A stretch of 36,377 nt of DNA, taken from positions 1-36,377 of the forward strand of contig CAAFZY010000004.1 in assembly GCA_900767645.1 (NCBI GenBank), written 5' to 3'. A program made the translations under genes and the position numbers. The stretch is from Alphaproteobacteria bacterium (GTDB taxonomy: Bacteria > Pseudomonadota > Alphaproteobacteria > RF32 > CAG-239). Shown here in pieces: positions 15,560 through 24,722 of the stretch (position 1 is the stretch's first letter; each line of letters starts with the position of its first letter). The notes below the pieces were generated by a model. It saw nothing but the letters and a program-made list of their open reading frames with translations, was not told the DNA's origin and ran no database searches.

Positions 15560-16309
15560 TTATTCTGACGGCTCGGCGTCTTCAACGTTTTCAATCAACG
15601 TATCTAACGTATCGGTTTCTTTTTCTTTATAACCGTTAAAATCTTCCGCTTTTTCTTTTATTTTATCGGTTGTTTTTTCAATTTGCGGCTGAGCAAGCTT
15701 TTGGAACAAATCATCAATTTCTTTTTGCGATTCTTTTTCTTCCTTATCTGCTTTTTCAGCTTTGGCTTTTTTGCTGTCTTTTTCGCCAAGACCGACTTCA
15801 GAACCTTTATTGCGGATTAAATCTATGGTAGAATCGGGAATCAAGCTCTCAAGCGGTTCGGCAAATTTACCGGCTAAAGTAAAATAGCGCGACTCCTTAA
15901 ACATTCCGCTCTTAGATTCCTCAGGCAACATCCAACTTATAATGATATTAAACAAAATTACCAACAAACAAGCTCGCAGCACGCCAAACAACAGCCCCAG
16001 CGCTCTATCAAGCGAACTTAATTTACTGGAGCGCACTTTGCCTATCATTTTGTCGGTGCTCAATAGCCAAATTATGAAAAAAATTATCAAAATCAGCAAA
16101 GCAGTAACAATACCCGCCATCATGGAACTGGCTATATAATGCTTGGCAAGCGGCGTTAATATCGGCAACAAATAAAATACCACAACTGCCGCCAAAATCC
16201 ATCCGACGATGGAAAGAACTTCTTTAACCAATCCGCGATATAAGGCAATTAAAGCCGACACGGCGGTAATGATTAAAATGATAACGTCTAAATTATTTAA
16301 CTGTTGCAT
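15560..16309 (-). CDS. cvpA: CvpA-family membrane protein
   Basis: The 249-residue protein has four N-terminal membrane helices (about 8-26, 30-52, 63-85, 103-125). The CvpA pattern DVIILIITAVSALIALYRGL, then VLSIVGWILA, and LDRALGLLFGVLRA is present. The C-terminal hundred residues are highly charged (Lys/Glu-rich) and probably disordered or coiled. CvpA is linked to colicin V production, purF expression and envelope stress tolerance, with no settled biochemical role. A ribosome site AAGGATTT precedes the ATG, nine bases after radA. The usual downstream partner purF is absent; the gene ends the long minus-strand chain. Confidence 0.9.
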   Translation of the reverse strand: MQQLNNLDVIILIITAVSALIALYRGLVKEVLSIVGWILAAVVVFYLLPILTPLAKHYIASSMMAGIVTALLILIIFFIIWLLSTDKMIGKVRSSKLSSLDRALGLLFGVLRACLLVILFNIIISWMLPEESKSGMFKESRYFTLAGKFAEPLESLIPDSTIDLIRNKGSEVGLGEKDSKKAKAEKADKEEKESQKEIDDLFQKLAQPQIEKTTDKIKEKAEDFNGYKEKETDTLDTLIENVEDAEPSE

Positions 16310-16318
16310 ATTAAATCC

Positions 16319-17686
16319 TTAATTAAACCAATTGATAAGCCGATGAACGTTGCCGATTTCATAGCACGACATATTAGTGTTTTTCTTTTCTTTACCATAG
16401 CTGGGCGGCACAATAGCATTACCAAAGCCAAGTTTGCAAGCCTCTTTTAAGCGTAAATTAGGCTGGCTCACCGCTCTGATTTCACCGGAAAGGCCGATTT
16501 CGCCGAAAATAACCATATCGGAAGGCAACGGTTTGTTGGTTAAAGATGAAATTACCGCCATTGCCACAGCCAAATCAGCCGCCGGTTCAGAAATTTTTAA
16601 ACCTCCGGCAATATTCAAATAAACATCTTGAGCGCTGAAGTTCATGCCGCAACGAGCTTCCAAAACGGCCAAAATCATAGCAAGGCGGTTAGAATCCCAA
16701 CCAACCACCGCTCTTTTGGGGCTTGAATATCCGCTCGGGCTCACCAATGCCTGAATTTCGACCAAAACCGGACGAGAACCTTCAATGCCGGCAAAAACGC
16801 ATGAGCCGGATACATTACCCTGACGTTCTGCCAAAAACAAGGCCGACGGGTTTTCAACCTCAACCAAGCCTTTGTCCTGCATTTCAAAAACGCCGATTTC
16901 ATCTGTGGCGCCGTAACGGTTTTTTACCGCCCGCAAAATGCGGAAATGGTGTCCGCGCTCGCCTTCAAAATAAAGCACCGTATCAACCATATGCTCTAAA
17001 ACCCGCGGACCGGCAATAGCCCCCTGTTTTGTGACATGCCCGACCAAAAACAAAACAAATCCTTTGCGCTTGGCAAGCTTTATCAGTTCATACGCGCAAG
17101 CCCGCACCTGCGCAACGCTTCCGGGGGTTGATTCAACATTTTCAAGATACATGGTTTGAATAGAATCGATAATAACTACCGACGGATTGGCTTTATCCAA
17201 AGTTGCCACAATATCTTTTACTTCGGTGGTACTCGCAAGCTTAACCGGCGATGAGGCAAGCCCTAAGCGTTGTGCCCTGATACGTACCTGATCAATAGCT
17301 TCCTCGCCAGAAATGTAAAAACACTCATACTCAGATGATAAATTGGCAACCCCCGCGCAAACCTGCAGCAGTAAAGTCGATTTACCGATTCCGGGGTCGC
17401 CGCCAACCAAAATTGCCGAACCCGGAACAAGCCCTCCACCGGTTACGCGGTCAATTTCTTTAATATTGGTAGTCAAGCGCTTAAAAGTTTGCGCTGAACC
17501 GCTTAACGGCACAAAATCAATCATTTCGCCTTTTTTCTGCGGAGGCAAAATTGAAAATCCGCCACCCTGAACTTTTTCTTCTTCAATAGTATTCCACTCA
17601 CCGCAAGCATCGCATTTTCCTTGCCACTTGGGATAAACGGCGCCGCAATTTTGGCATACATATTCAATTGTGTTTTTTTTAGCCAT
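16319..17686 (-). CDS. radA: DNA repair protein RadA (Sms)
   Basis: RadA is a RecA-like ATPase/helicase that drives branch migration during recombinational repair. The 455-residue protein has the N-terminal zinc finger (Cys11, Cys14, Cys25, Cys28), Walker A GGDPGIGKST (95-104), Walker B VVIIDSIQTM, the RadA-specific KNRYG motif (255-259) and a C-terminal Lon-like domain from about 280 (SGYSSPKRAVVGWD, then LNIAGGLKISEPAADLAVA). Length and motif order are complete. It starts two bases after the mlaF stop and is followed by cvpA, an order familiar in alphaproteobacteria. Confidence 0.97.
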   Translation of the reverse strand: MAKKNTIEYVCQNCGAVYPKWQGKCDACGEWNTIEEEKVQGGGFSILPPQKKGEMIDFVPLSGSAQTFKRLTTNIKEIDRVTGGGLVPGSAILVGGDPGIGKSTLLLQVCAGVANLSSEYECFYISGEEAIDQVRIRAQRLGLASSPVKLASTTEVKDIVATLDKANPSVVIIDSIQTMYLENVESTPGSVAQVRACAYELIKLAKRKGFVLFLVGHVTKQGAIAGPRVLEHMVDTVLYFEGERGHHFRILRAVKNRYGATDEIGVFEMQDKGLVEVENPSALFLAERQGNVSGSCVFAGIEGSRPVLVEIQALVSPSGYSSPKRAVVGWDSNRLAMILAVLEARCGMNFSAQDVYLNIAGGLKISEPAADLAVAMAVISSLTNKPLPSDMVIFGEIGLSGEIRAVSQPNLRLKEACKLGFGNAIVPPSYGKEKKNTNMSCYEIGNVHRLINWFN

Positions 17687-17688
17687 GG

Positions 17689-18453
17689 CTATATTTCCAC
17701 TTTTATCGGACCCTGCGAACAGCCGTTAATAAACTGCTGAACGTACGGGTCTTCGGTTTTATCCATTTCTTTAACCGTTCCTTGCCAAATAATTTTGCCT
17801 TTATAAAGCATGGCAACGCGGTCGGCAATTTTACGAACCGATGCCATATCGTGAGTAATGGTTAAAGTTGTTGCGCCCAACCCTTTGGCAGATTCCACAA
17901 TCAAGTCATTAATAACATCGGCCATAATCGGGTCAAGTCCGGTGGTCGGCTCATCAAAAAAGATAATCTCCGGATTGGTTATAATAGCACGAGCCAAACC
18001 GACGCGCTTTTGCATACCACCCGAAAGTTCGGATGGCGACAAATCTGCCACATCAGGAGCAAGACCAACCTGCCGCAACACCCTTATTGCCTCAACTTTG
18101 GCCTTTTCACGATTTACTTTTTGATTTTCAAGCAAGGCAAACGCAACATTTTCCCAAACCGATAAGCTGTCAAACAGGGCTCCGCCCTGAAAAAGCATGC
18201 CCATTTTGCTATGAAAATCACGCTGTTCGGAATCGCGGGCTCCTATTACTTCAGCCCCGTTAATTTTAATTGAACCTGTATCGGGAATTAAAAGCCCTTG
18301 TATGCATTTAATCAAAACCGATTTTCCGGTGCCGGAACCGCCGATAACCACCAATGATTCGCCGGCATAAACATCTAAGTCAACCCCTGCCAGCACTTGT
18401 TTTTTACCGAATGACTTTCGTAAATTACGAATTGAAATTTTAACTTTTTCCAT
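17689..18453 (-). CDS. mlaF: MlaF-type ABC ATPase for phospholipid transport
   Basis: The 254-residue ATPase has Walker A GGSGTGKS (38-45), Q-loop LFQGGALFDSLSVWENV, signature LSGGM (143-147) and Walker B EIIFFDEPTTGLDP. The GALFDSL and LSGGMQKRVGLARA phrases are typical of the MlaF/Ttg2A family, which drives lipid movement between inner and outer membranes with MlaE. It follows mlaE by ten bases, with a ribosome site AAGAGG. The MCE-domain gene mlaD and the mlaC/mlaB genes are missing from this cluster and, if present, must lie elsewhere. Confidence 0.93.
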   Translation of the reverse strand: MEKVKISIRNLRKSFGKKQVLAGVDLDVYAGESLVVIGGSGTGKSVLIKCIQGLLIPDTGSIKINGAEVIGARDSEQRDFHSKMGMLFQGGALFDSLSVWENVAFALLENQKVNREKAKVEAIRVLRQVGLAPDVADLSPSELSGGMQKRVGLARAIITNPEIIFFDEPTTGLDPIMADVINDLIVESAKGLGATTLTITHDMASVRKIADRVAMLYKGKIIWQGTVKEMDKTEDPYVQQFINGCSQGPIKVEI

Positions 18454-18463
18454 TTTATGCCTC

Positions 18464-19255
18464 TTATTTTGAGAAGAACACTTCGGTTAAAACATAGTTG
18501 AAAATTAAAATTAAAATTGAGGCCGAAACCACGGCGTTGGTGGTGGCCTGACCAACTCCCTGCGCTCCGCCTTTAGAGCGATACCCGTTATAACAACCCA
18601 TTAAAGCAACAATAAAACCGAAAACACCGGCTTTAACCAAACCGGAAATAATATCTATCGCTTCCATATTTTGTAATGTTGAATTAATGTAGTTGGCCGG
18701 ATTAAAGCCGAGCTTGTAAACTCCGACCACGTAACCGCCGAAAATGCCGATAACATCACCGATTAAAACCAAAATCGGCAATACAATCACTCCCGACCAT
18801 AAACGCGGCGCAACCAAATATTTAAACGGATTGGTGGAAAGAGTAACCAACGCGTCAATTTGTTCAGTCACCCGCATGGTGCCGATTTCAGCCGCCATTG
18901 CCGCTCCGATGCGTCCGGCAACCATTAACGCCGACAGCACCGGCGCCAATTCGCGAGTTACGGAAATCAATACTACGGAAGCCACTGCGCTTTCAGCCCC
19001 GAAACGGGCAAATCCGGAATAACTCTGCAAAGCAATTACCATACCGGCAAAAATAGTGGTAAGACCCACCACCGGCAATGAATAAAAACCCATATCCATT
19101 AATTGCCTCATAAAGTTTTTGGGATAAAACGGCGGAGTAAAGCAATGGTATAATGACTTAATGATAAACAGCGAAAGTTCGCCCAAGCTGATAATAAATT
19201 TAACCAACGGCTTGCCGAGCGTTCTTAAAAATTTTTCTACTTGCTTTCTTTTCAT
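18464..19255 (-). CDS. mlaE: MlaE-type permease of the Mla/MCE lipid transporter
   Basis: The 263-residue membrane protein has the MlaE fold. An amphipathic N-terminal helix is followed by SLPVVGLTTIFAGMVIALQ, VTRELAPVLSALMVAGRIGAA, the cytoplasmic coupling segment MAAEIGTMRVTEQIDAL, and CYNGYRSKGGAQGVGQATTN near the C-terminus. Those motifs are the most conserved parts of the family. It starts with a GGAT-containing ribosome site, lies about 40 bases after hprK and is followed directly by mlaF. Confidence 0.95.
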   Translation of the reverse strand: MKRKQVEKFLRTLGKPLVKFIISLGELSLFIIKSLYHCFTPPFYPKNFMRQLMDMGFYSLPVVGLTTIFAGMVIALQSYSGFARFGAESAVASVVLISVTRELAPVLSALMVAGRIGAAMAAEIGTMRVTEQIDALVTLSTNPFKYLVAPRLWSGVIVLPILVLIGDVIGIFGGYVVGVYKLGFNPANYINSTLQNMEAIDIISGLVKAGVFGFIVALMGCYNGYRSKGGAQGVGQATTNAVVSASILILIFNYVLTEVFFSK

Positions 19256-19294
19256 GGCTTATCCTTAAAAAACTTCTTTTATTTTAAGTTTTTT

Positions 19295-19738
19295 TCACAA
19301 TAAATCAACAACAGCTTTCAATTTTATAACAACCTTATCAGGTGCCGATGCTTCAAACGGATAAAGTTTTATCATCGGAACGTTATTGTTCATAATTTGA
19401 TATTCTTTGGAATCGGGCAAACGTTCAACATCGTTTAAGTTTGTCAACAATTCAACCGCCAACTTAATTTCAGCGCTTTCAATTGTCGGCATTTTAACAA
19501 TTCCTACGCCTCTGACCTCAAGCAATCCCTTGATATTTTCAGGAGCCGCGGCAAATATTTTACCTTTTTTTACAAAAACATCGGTACGATCATCGGCAAC
19601 CAAAACCGCGCCTTTATTCATAATCAGCCTCAGCGCCAAATCTGACTTTCCGACGCCTGATTTGCCAAGCAGCAAAACTCCGGCTTTATTAACACTTACG
19701 CAAGTTGCATGGATATTAGTTGTCGTTAATTTGTTCAT
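19295..19738 (-). CDS. hprK: HPr kinase/phosphorylase, short alphaproteobacterial form
   Basis: The 147-residue protein is only the catalytic part of HprK. Walker A is GKSGVGKS (25-32), the VADD motif is near 47-50, and the HprK signature GLLEVRGVGIV begins at 71. The N-terminal domain of Firmicute HprK (about 130 residues) is absent, as is normal in alphaproteobacteria. The enzyme phosphorylates HPr on serine in the regulatory PTS. The usual alphaproteobacterial neighbours (chvG/chvI, rapZ, PTS EIIA, HPr) are not here; instead it lies inside a tsaE-mlaE-mlaF chain. Its start overlaps the 3' end of tsaE by 23 bases, so it is probably translationally coupled. Confidence 0.9.
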   Translation of the reverse strand: MNKLTTTNIHATCVSVNKAGVLLLGKSGVGKSDLALRLIMNKGAVLVADDRTDVFVKKGKIFAAAPENIKGLLEVRGVGIVKMPTIESAEIKLAVELLTNLNDVERLPDSKEYQIMNNNVPMIKLYPFEASAPDKVVIKLKAVVDLL

Positions 19739-20204
19739 CGGCGCATCTTTCCATAGCTTGTAAGCGTTCGATTTTATCTTTTGAATTAACCGTTATGGCA
19801 ATTTTGCGCTCACCGCTTGGTTGCGCCACAATGCTTACCTTAAAAATATTTTTCGGCAAATAAGCTCCCATTTTTTCAGGCCATTCAATTAAGCAAACTC
19901 CGGTATAAACCGCCTCTTCAATGTTAAGCTCCCAAATTTCTTCCGGCGATTTTAAGCGGTATAAATCATAATGATAAATTTCAAAATCGGGCGCAGAATA
20001 AGTTTGCACCAAAGTAAACGTAGGACTGGGAACCTCAGATGCGTCGGTTAATTTTTTAACAAAAGCTCGCGACAACACGCTTTTACCCATACCAAGCGTG
20101 CCAAATAACGCCCATACATCTCCGACATGCGAAATTTCAGCCAAAGCGCGGGCTAAATTTTCAGTATCGGATTCGGTTTTGCAGTTATATACAAAAGTGG
20201 TCAT
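19716..20204 (-). CDS. tsaE: TsaE, ATPase of the tRNA t6A37 synthesis complex
   Basis: TsaE supports TsaB-TsaD in making threonylcarbamoyl-adenosine at position 37 of ANN-decoding tRNAs. The 162-residue protein has the P-loop GTLGMGKS (35-42), PSPTFTLVQTY, IYHYDLYRL and the CLIEWPEK motif, all hallmarks of the family. The C-terminus is a little longer than usual and overlaps hprK. It starts one base after the stop of the nuclease-like gene, with which it shares an operon. Confidence 0.95.
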   Translation of the reverse strand: MTTFVYNCKTESDTENLARALAEISHVGDVWALFGTLGMGKSVLSRAFVKKLTDASEVPSPTFTLVQTYSAPDFEIYHYDLYRLKSPEEIWELNIEEAVYTGVCLIEWPEKMGAYLPKNIFKVSIVAQPSGERKIAITVNSKDKIERLQAMERCADEQINDN

Positions 20205-20205
20205 T

Positions 20206-21237
20206 TTATCCGAAAATTCCTTGGTGACGGGTTTTAGGACGAATTACTTTAATTTTAGGTTGCCGCTGCTGCAATTTTTTCCAGTCCCATGGTTTATAAA
20301 ACGTTCCCTGCCACAAACCGCGGCGATTTTGCTGTGCCTGAATTTCATACGGGTAGTAAACATCGGTATATTTGGTATAAGCCACCGCCCAACCCGAATT
20401 AACCAGTGCCGCGCCTAAATCATACGGACCGTATGAGCACGTGCCTATCATGTTGCCTTTGGTGTCTTGTTGAATAACACGGCATTCAAGTTCCGCATCT
20501 TCAATCCAGTTTTTAAGCCATGCAGCGGCTTCGCGTCCGCAATTATAGGCTCTGCCCTGCCTGTTGGCGCAAGTTTGATTAACTGCCGGCGCAGCCACTC
20601 CGAATAACTGAAATATGCGACCGTACATTTCAAGCGTATCTCCGCTGATAACTCTTACAGAGCCGTACACAACCGGATAATTAGCCGGATTAAACTGTTT
20701 AGGTTGTTCTTTTTTGGCATCTCCCATCAATGATGAAATCATTTTTTCGGCAATGCCCTGTTTGGGTTTTTCTTCCGGTTCCGGCTCTTCTGAGCCGAAT
20801 AAACGCGGGCTTGCCGCACTTTCAGAGCCAACCGGTTTAATATCCTCAACCTCTTCTTCAGCAGGCATCGGCGTAATTTCTTCATCTTCATCTTCAGCTT
20901 CAGCCTGCTCTTCCGGCTGAATTATGCGCTGTTCGGCATCGCCTTCATAGCCGATAAATTTAGTAACCGCGCCTTTAACTCCGCCCAAGCCGTTGTTAAA
21001 CATTCCGAGCGCATACATCATAAAAATCAATACGGACATAAAAATTAAAAACGACGGAAAGCAACCCAAGCCTTTCCACATCATACGTCCGAATACGTAT
21101 AAAACCACTATCGCTATTATTAATCCGAAAAAGCCCATGCCCTGCATAATAAGGCTGTTGCTTTGTGTTCCGGAACCTCCGGCATAAATTAAAGTTAAAA
21201 TTCCGAATATCCACAGCGCTTTTTTGAAAAAGAACAT
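20206..21237 (-). CDS. membrane-anchored thermonuclease-fold protein with degenerate active site
   Basis: The 343-residue protein has three N-terminal membrane helices (about 8-20, 32-52, 61-80), an acidic linker (about 104-160) and a C-terminal staphylococcal-nuclease-like domain (about 190-320). Placed on the SNase pattern V-DGDT / RL-G-D-PE / YGR, only the GDT aspartate (Asp200) remains. The Arg35 position is Gln210 in FQLFGVAAPAV, Asp40 is Ala215, Glu43 is Ala218, and the YGR arginine is lost in TKGNMIGTC. The rest of the fold (NCGREAAAWLKNWI, DLGAALVNSGWAVAY, RRGLWQGTFYKPWDWK) is well kept. It is therefore probably a binding or structural protein and not a nuclease. Cysteines at 223, 233, 252 and 267 may form disulfides. 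It lies between batD and tsaE. Confidence 0.88.
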   Translation of the reverse strand: MFFFKKALWIFGILTLIYAGGSGTQSNSLIMQGMGFFGLIIAIVVLYVFGRMMWKGLGCFPSFLIFMSVLIFMMYALGMFNNGLGGVKGAVTKFIGYEGDAEQRIIQPEEQAEAEDEDEEITPMPAEEEVEDIKPVGSESAASPRLFGSEEPEPEEKPKQGIAEKMISSLMGDAKKEQPKQFNPANYPVVYGSVRVISGDTLEMYGRIFQLFGVAAPAVNQTCANRQGRAYNCGREAAAWLKNWIEDAELECRVIQQDTKGNMIGTCSYGPYDLGAALVNSGWAVAYTKYTDVYYPYEIQAQQNRRGLWQGTFYKPWDWKKLQQRQPKIKVIRPKTRHQGIFG

Positions 21238-21302
21238 TATTTTTGCTTCCTTTGGTTATAACTTGAGCTTATTAGAGCACATAAAAATTTATAATGCAAT
21301 AA

Positions 21303-23009
21303 TTATTCATAAAGCGGCGGCAAAGTATTATCTTTTGATTTTTTTTGTTTTTTTTGCTTAATAATACGTTTCAGAGCCGTATTAAAATCTTTCGGATTCC
21401 ACAATGTTTCATCTTGCGGATTATAAAGCTTTGCCAAAATAACTTCGGTTAAAGCGGTGAATTTTTCATCACCGGCGGCGTCTGCCACGTCTTTTAAGTT
21501 GTTAATCGGCTTTTCGGGATAAAATCCGGTCGCCCATGAAATAAGTCCGTCGCGCAACCCCCGAAAGTCGGAAGCATAAGCTTTTTTAATCAGAAAATCA
21601 GGATACGCGCGTGTTTCACACTGCGGTTTAATAACGCGGGTAAAACGACACTTAAACAATACAAATCCCAATATCAAGCCGCCGGCAAACGCTATAACAA
21701 CATAAACATATACCGGTATCGATTGACTTTCAGGCACAGGCTTTTCAAGCGGTAGCAATTCAGAAGTCGGCTTTTTTATATTCTTTGCAACAATTCCGCT
21801 TGCGGCAACCGAAATTTCTTCCGCCGGAATAACCGCTTTTTCAACTTGTTGCGTTGCGGTATTATACCAATCAACCGATATTTCCGGCAAAACCAGCTTA
21901 CCGGCTTTATCCGGAACATAAACATTGACCACGGTTTGTTCTGCCATCGGCATCTGTCCGCTTATTTTACCCTGCCTTGAAGGCTGTTCCGGATATTGTT
22001 TAATTCCTTCGGCCGGTTTAAAATTAATCTCGGGTAGCTGATTTTCAGTAACACCGCTTGCTTTTAAGGTAATTAAGCGGCTGACGGCTTCACCTGCTTT
22101 AAATTCAGGCTTTTCTCCTATCCATTCGGCAGACAATTCAACTTGCTTTGCCGGCAGCCACCATTTACCGGAATAATCAGCCGGTACCGGCAAAATATTT
22201 ATTGTTTGCGAATCGGCTTTCAGACTGACCGGAGTTTCAAATCCAAACAATGACGGAGTATTAATTGCCAAGTTAAAAATATCTTGATTAAGTAAATTAT
22301 TCAATGAATTGTCTTTGTTGCCGGCATACCCCTCAAACCAAACTTCAGGAATACGCAATGTGCCGCTCTTTTGCGGGAAAAGCGCATATTTAAAGGTTAT
22401 TTGGCGCAACGCCGCACCGCTTTGGCTTTTAATATTTGTTATTTGCGGATTGCCTAAACTAAGGATAATCCAGTCCGAATTATCGGTGACAAATTGCGGA
22501 TTTCCGCTTACAATACTTCCGTTATCGGTTAAGACCACATCATAATTAATTTGTTGTTGCACATAATATTTTTCGTTTTGATTAACCGGCTCTGCCTGCA
22601 ACTTATACCCGTTTTTTACCGGAGCCTTTTTAACGGCAGAATCTTCAACAATACCATCGGTTACCGTAATTTTAAGCGGATTTGAACTTTCGTTGCCGAC
22701 TTTAATCGCCGGAATCTCTTGTTCTCCGCTATTTAAGGCTATTAAACCGATTTGCCAAACCGTGGAAGCGCTTGATTTACCGTTTATAATATAATTTTGC
22801 CGCGATACCGAAGTAGAATAAACTTTAAAATTGCGATTAAGCACGCTCAAATCCGGCGATGCGGAAATGTTTTCATCTGCGGTTAACGTTAATGTAAATG
22901 CCTGACCTAACGGCTGAACGCTGTTTGAAACCTCGGCAACAATTGATGCAACGGCACTCTTTAGCGTTAAAAACAACATTAACAGCGTATAAAATATATA
23001 TTTTTTCAT
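21303..23009 (-). CDS. batD: BatD family protein
   Basis: The 568-residue protein has a signal peptide (MKKYIFYTLLMLFLT start). A long periplasmic beta-sandwich region follows with the BatD opening VAEVSNSVQPLGQAFTLTLT and EQEIPAIKV. One membrane helix lies at about 430-452 and a cytoplasmic helical tail closes the protein. BatD is linked to the Bat (Bacteroides aerotolerance) cluster with VWA proteins; its biochemical role is not established, but it is thought to act in envelope or stress functions. It starts one base after the stop of the VWA/TPR gene. The protein ends in a Lys-rich tail. Confidence 0.87.
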   Translation of the reverse strand: MKKYIFYTLLMLFLTLKSAVASIVAEVSNSVQPLGQAFTLTLTADENISASPDLSVLNRNFKVYSTSVSRQNYIINGKSSASTVWQIGLIALNSGEQEIPAIKVGNESSNPLKITVTDGIVEDSAVKKAPVKNGYKLQAEPVNQNEKYYVQQQINYDVVLTDNGSIVSGNPQFVTDNSDWIILSLGNPQITNIKSQSGAALRQITFKYALFPQKSGTLRIPEVWFEGYAGNKDNSLNNLLNQDIFNLAINTPSLFGFETPVSLKADSQTINILPVPADYSGKWWLPAKQVELSAEWIGEKPEFKAGEAVSRLITLKASGVTENQLPEINFKPAEGIKQYPEQPSRQGKISGQMPMAEQTVVNVYVPDKAGKLVLPEISVDWYNTATQQVEKAVIPAEEISVAASGIVAKNIKKPTSELLPLEKPVPESQSIPVYVYVVIAFAGGLILGFVLFKCRFTRVIKPQCETRAYPDFLIKKAYASDFRGLRDGLISWATGFYPEKPINNLKDVADAAGDEKFTALTEVILAKLYNPQDETLWNPKDFNTALKRIIKQKKQKKSKDNTLPPLYE

Positions 23010-23010
23010 A

Positions 23011-24720
23011 TTAATCTCCGTATCTGTTTTTGTTATACTCTTTATAGATAAACGCTCGCAACAATCCGCCTTTATCTTCAGGTATATCTCTCATTCTTTG
23101 TTCGCGAGCCTGAATTTGCTCATCGTACTTATCATTTTTATCTCCCTCTTTGACCGGAGCCGCCGGAACTTGCCTTTGTTCGGCGCTTTGTTCGGTTTTA
23201 GTATTATTATTTTGTTCTTGAGAAGAGGCAGATTGCTCATCATTTTTTTGTTGTTCATCATTTAATTTTTCGTCAGATGATTGGGTTTGCCGTTCATCAT
23301 TTGCGTTTTGCTCATTATCAGAATCTGATGATTTGTTTTGTTGCCCGTCTTGTTTTTGTTCCTGATTTTCTTGATTTTGTTCGGCAGAATTTTGCTGCTG
23401 TTGCTTGTTTTGCTCCTGCTGCTCGTTTTGAGTATTCTGCTGTTGATTTTGTTGCTGTTGTTTTAAATATTCCAAATTAAACTCAGCGTCTTTATGATTG
23501 GGGTTTTGCCGCAAAACCTGTTCATATTTTTTAATTGCTTCATCTGTTTGCCCGCTTTTAGCCAAAGCGTTGCCAAGATTATAAACAGATTCCACATCAT
23601 TTTTTCGAGCATACAATTCGGCAGCTTTCTTATATTCTCCGGCTTTATAAAATGCCGCTCCGCGCCAATTATCATCTTTAAAACCTTGAGCAGCCCGCTC
23701 ATAATTGTTTTGCTTAAAATTTTGCATTGCCTCATAATTATCAGCAAACCAAAAACCCGCCCATGCCGAATGGCTTAGCAGGCAAAGCAAAACCACCGCC
23801 CACAGACCGCGACGGAAAAAATACAAGCAGCAAATAAACGGCACAATTAAAAGATAATAGCCGTAATCTTGCCATTGCCCGATTTTATTTGCGGTTTCTT
23901 GCCATTGCTGTTGGTGTTTGGCGGTAATTTTATTTAAAAATTCTTGCGGATTAAAATCAGTAACATCAGCATACACGCCTCCGCCGGCTTTGACAATTTG
24001 TTCAAGTTGAGGACTGTTTGTTTTGGCAATATTTACGGCGTTTACATAAACGCCTTCGGACGCCGCTTTTTCAGCCGCTGCCAAAGCCTGATTATGGTTT
24101 ATACCGGCACCGGCGCTGAAAATAACAATATCTCCTTGGGTATATTCAGCGGCTTTTATTTTTTCCACCGCTAAATTAATGGTTCTGTCCAACCTGTCGC
24201 CGTTTAACGGCATTATATCAAAATCAATTGCGGGTAATAAATTAACCACAAGCTCCGCATCGACGGAAAGCGGAGATATTAAAAACGGCTCGCCGCTATA
24301 AACAATTAATCCGGTATCTGCATTTTGCGGTAATTTAAGCAAATCTTTAACTGCCATCTCAGCCCGCGACAAGCGATCAGGCTTAACATCGGTTTGTTTC
24401 ATTTCCGATGATAAATTAAGAGCAATCATCAGCGGTGTATTATAATTTAATGACGGCATATCTTCTTTTTGCCAACTCGGACCCGCAGAGGCAATTATAG
24501 CAAAAGCCAACCCGATATACATCAGAAAAGCACTGACTTTACGGCGCGAATCATTGCCTTTTATCAGCAAAAAATCTAATAATTGTTTATCACACACTTT
24601 GCTCCAACTGCTTAAATTACGGTAATTTTTAAATATCGTAAAATAAAAAAACAGCGGAATTAAAAGCAAAAGCAATATCCACGGGCGTAAAAAATGAAAA
24701 TTATTAATAAATTCCGTCAT
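23011..24720 (-). CDS. batB: BatB-like VWA protein fused to BatC-like TPR, MIDAS lost
   Basis: The 569-residue protein has two N-terminal membrane helices, a VWA domain (about 95-270), a third and fourth hydrophobic segment near 290-330, TPR units (about 340-420, with VYNLGNALAKSGQTDEAIKK) and a Gln/Asn/Glu-rich low-complexity tail (about 425-545). This matches BatB plus BatC in one chain. The metal-ion site is degenerate. The DxSxS positions read Asn102, Ser104 and Glu106, the threonine position is Asp175, and the later aspartate is Ala203 in VIFSAGAG. The neighbour BatA keeps an intact site. The protein may serve as a non-metal-binding partner of BatA. It starts two bases after batA. Confidence 0.88.
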   Translation of the reverse strand: MTEFINNFHFLRPWILLLLLIPLFFYFTIFKNYRNLSSWSKVCDKQLLDFLLIKGNDSRRKVSAFLMYIGLAFAIIASAGPSWQKEDMPSLNYNTPLMIALNLSSEMKQTDVKPDRLSRAEMAVKDLLKLPQNADTGLIVYSGEPFLISPLSVDAELVVNLLPAIDFDIMPLNGDRLDRTINLAVEKIKAAEYTQGDIVIFSAGAGINHNQALAAAEKAASEGVYVNAVNIAKTNSPQLEQIVKAGGGVYADVTDFNPQEFLNKITAKHQQQWQETANKIGQWQDYGYYLLIVPFICCLYFFRRGLWAVVLLCLLSHSAWAGFWFADNYEAMQNFKQNNYERAAQGFKDDNWRGAAFYKAGEYKKAAELYARKNDVESVYNLGNALAKSGQTDEAIKKYEQVLRQNPNHKDAEFNLEYLKQQQQNQQQNTQNEQQEQNKQQQQNSAEQNQENQEQKQDGQQNKSSDSDNEQNANDERQTQSSDEKLNDEQQKNDEQSASSQEQNNNTKTEQSAEQRQVPAAPVKEGDKNDKYDEQIQAREQRMRDIPEDKGGLLRAFIYKEYNKNRYGD

Positions 24721-24722
24721 TT

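Noticed and set aside
23180..23465. Low-complexity Gln/Asn codon repeats considered as a DNA repeat array
   Set aside because: They are an in-frame low-complexity protein tail of the BatB/TPR gene. Units are irregular and show no spacer structure, so this is not a CRISPR or satellite.
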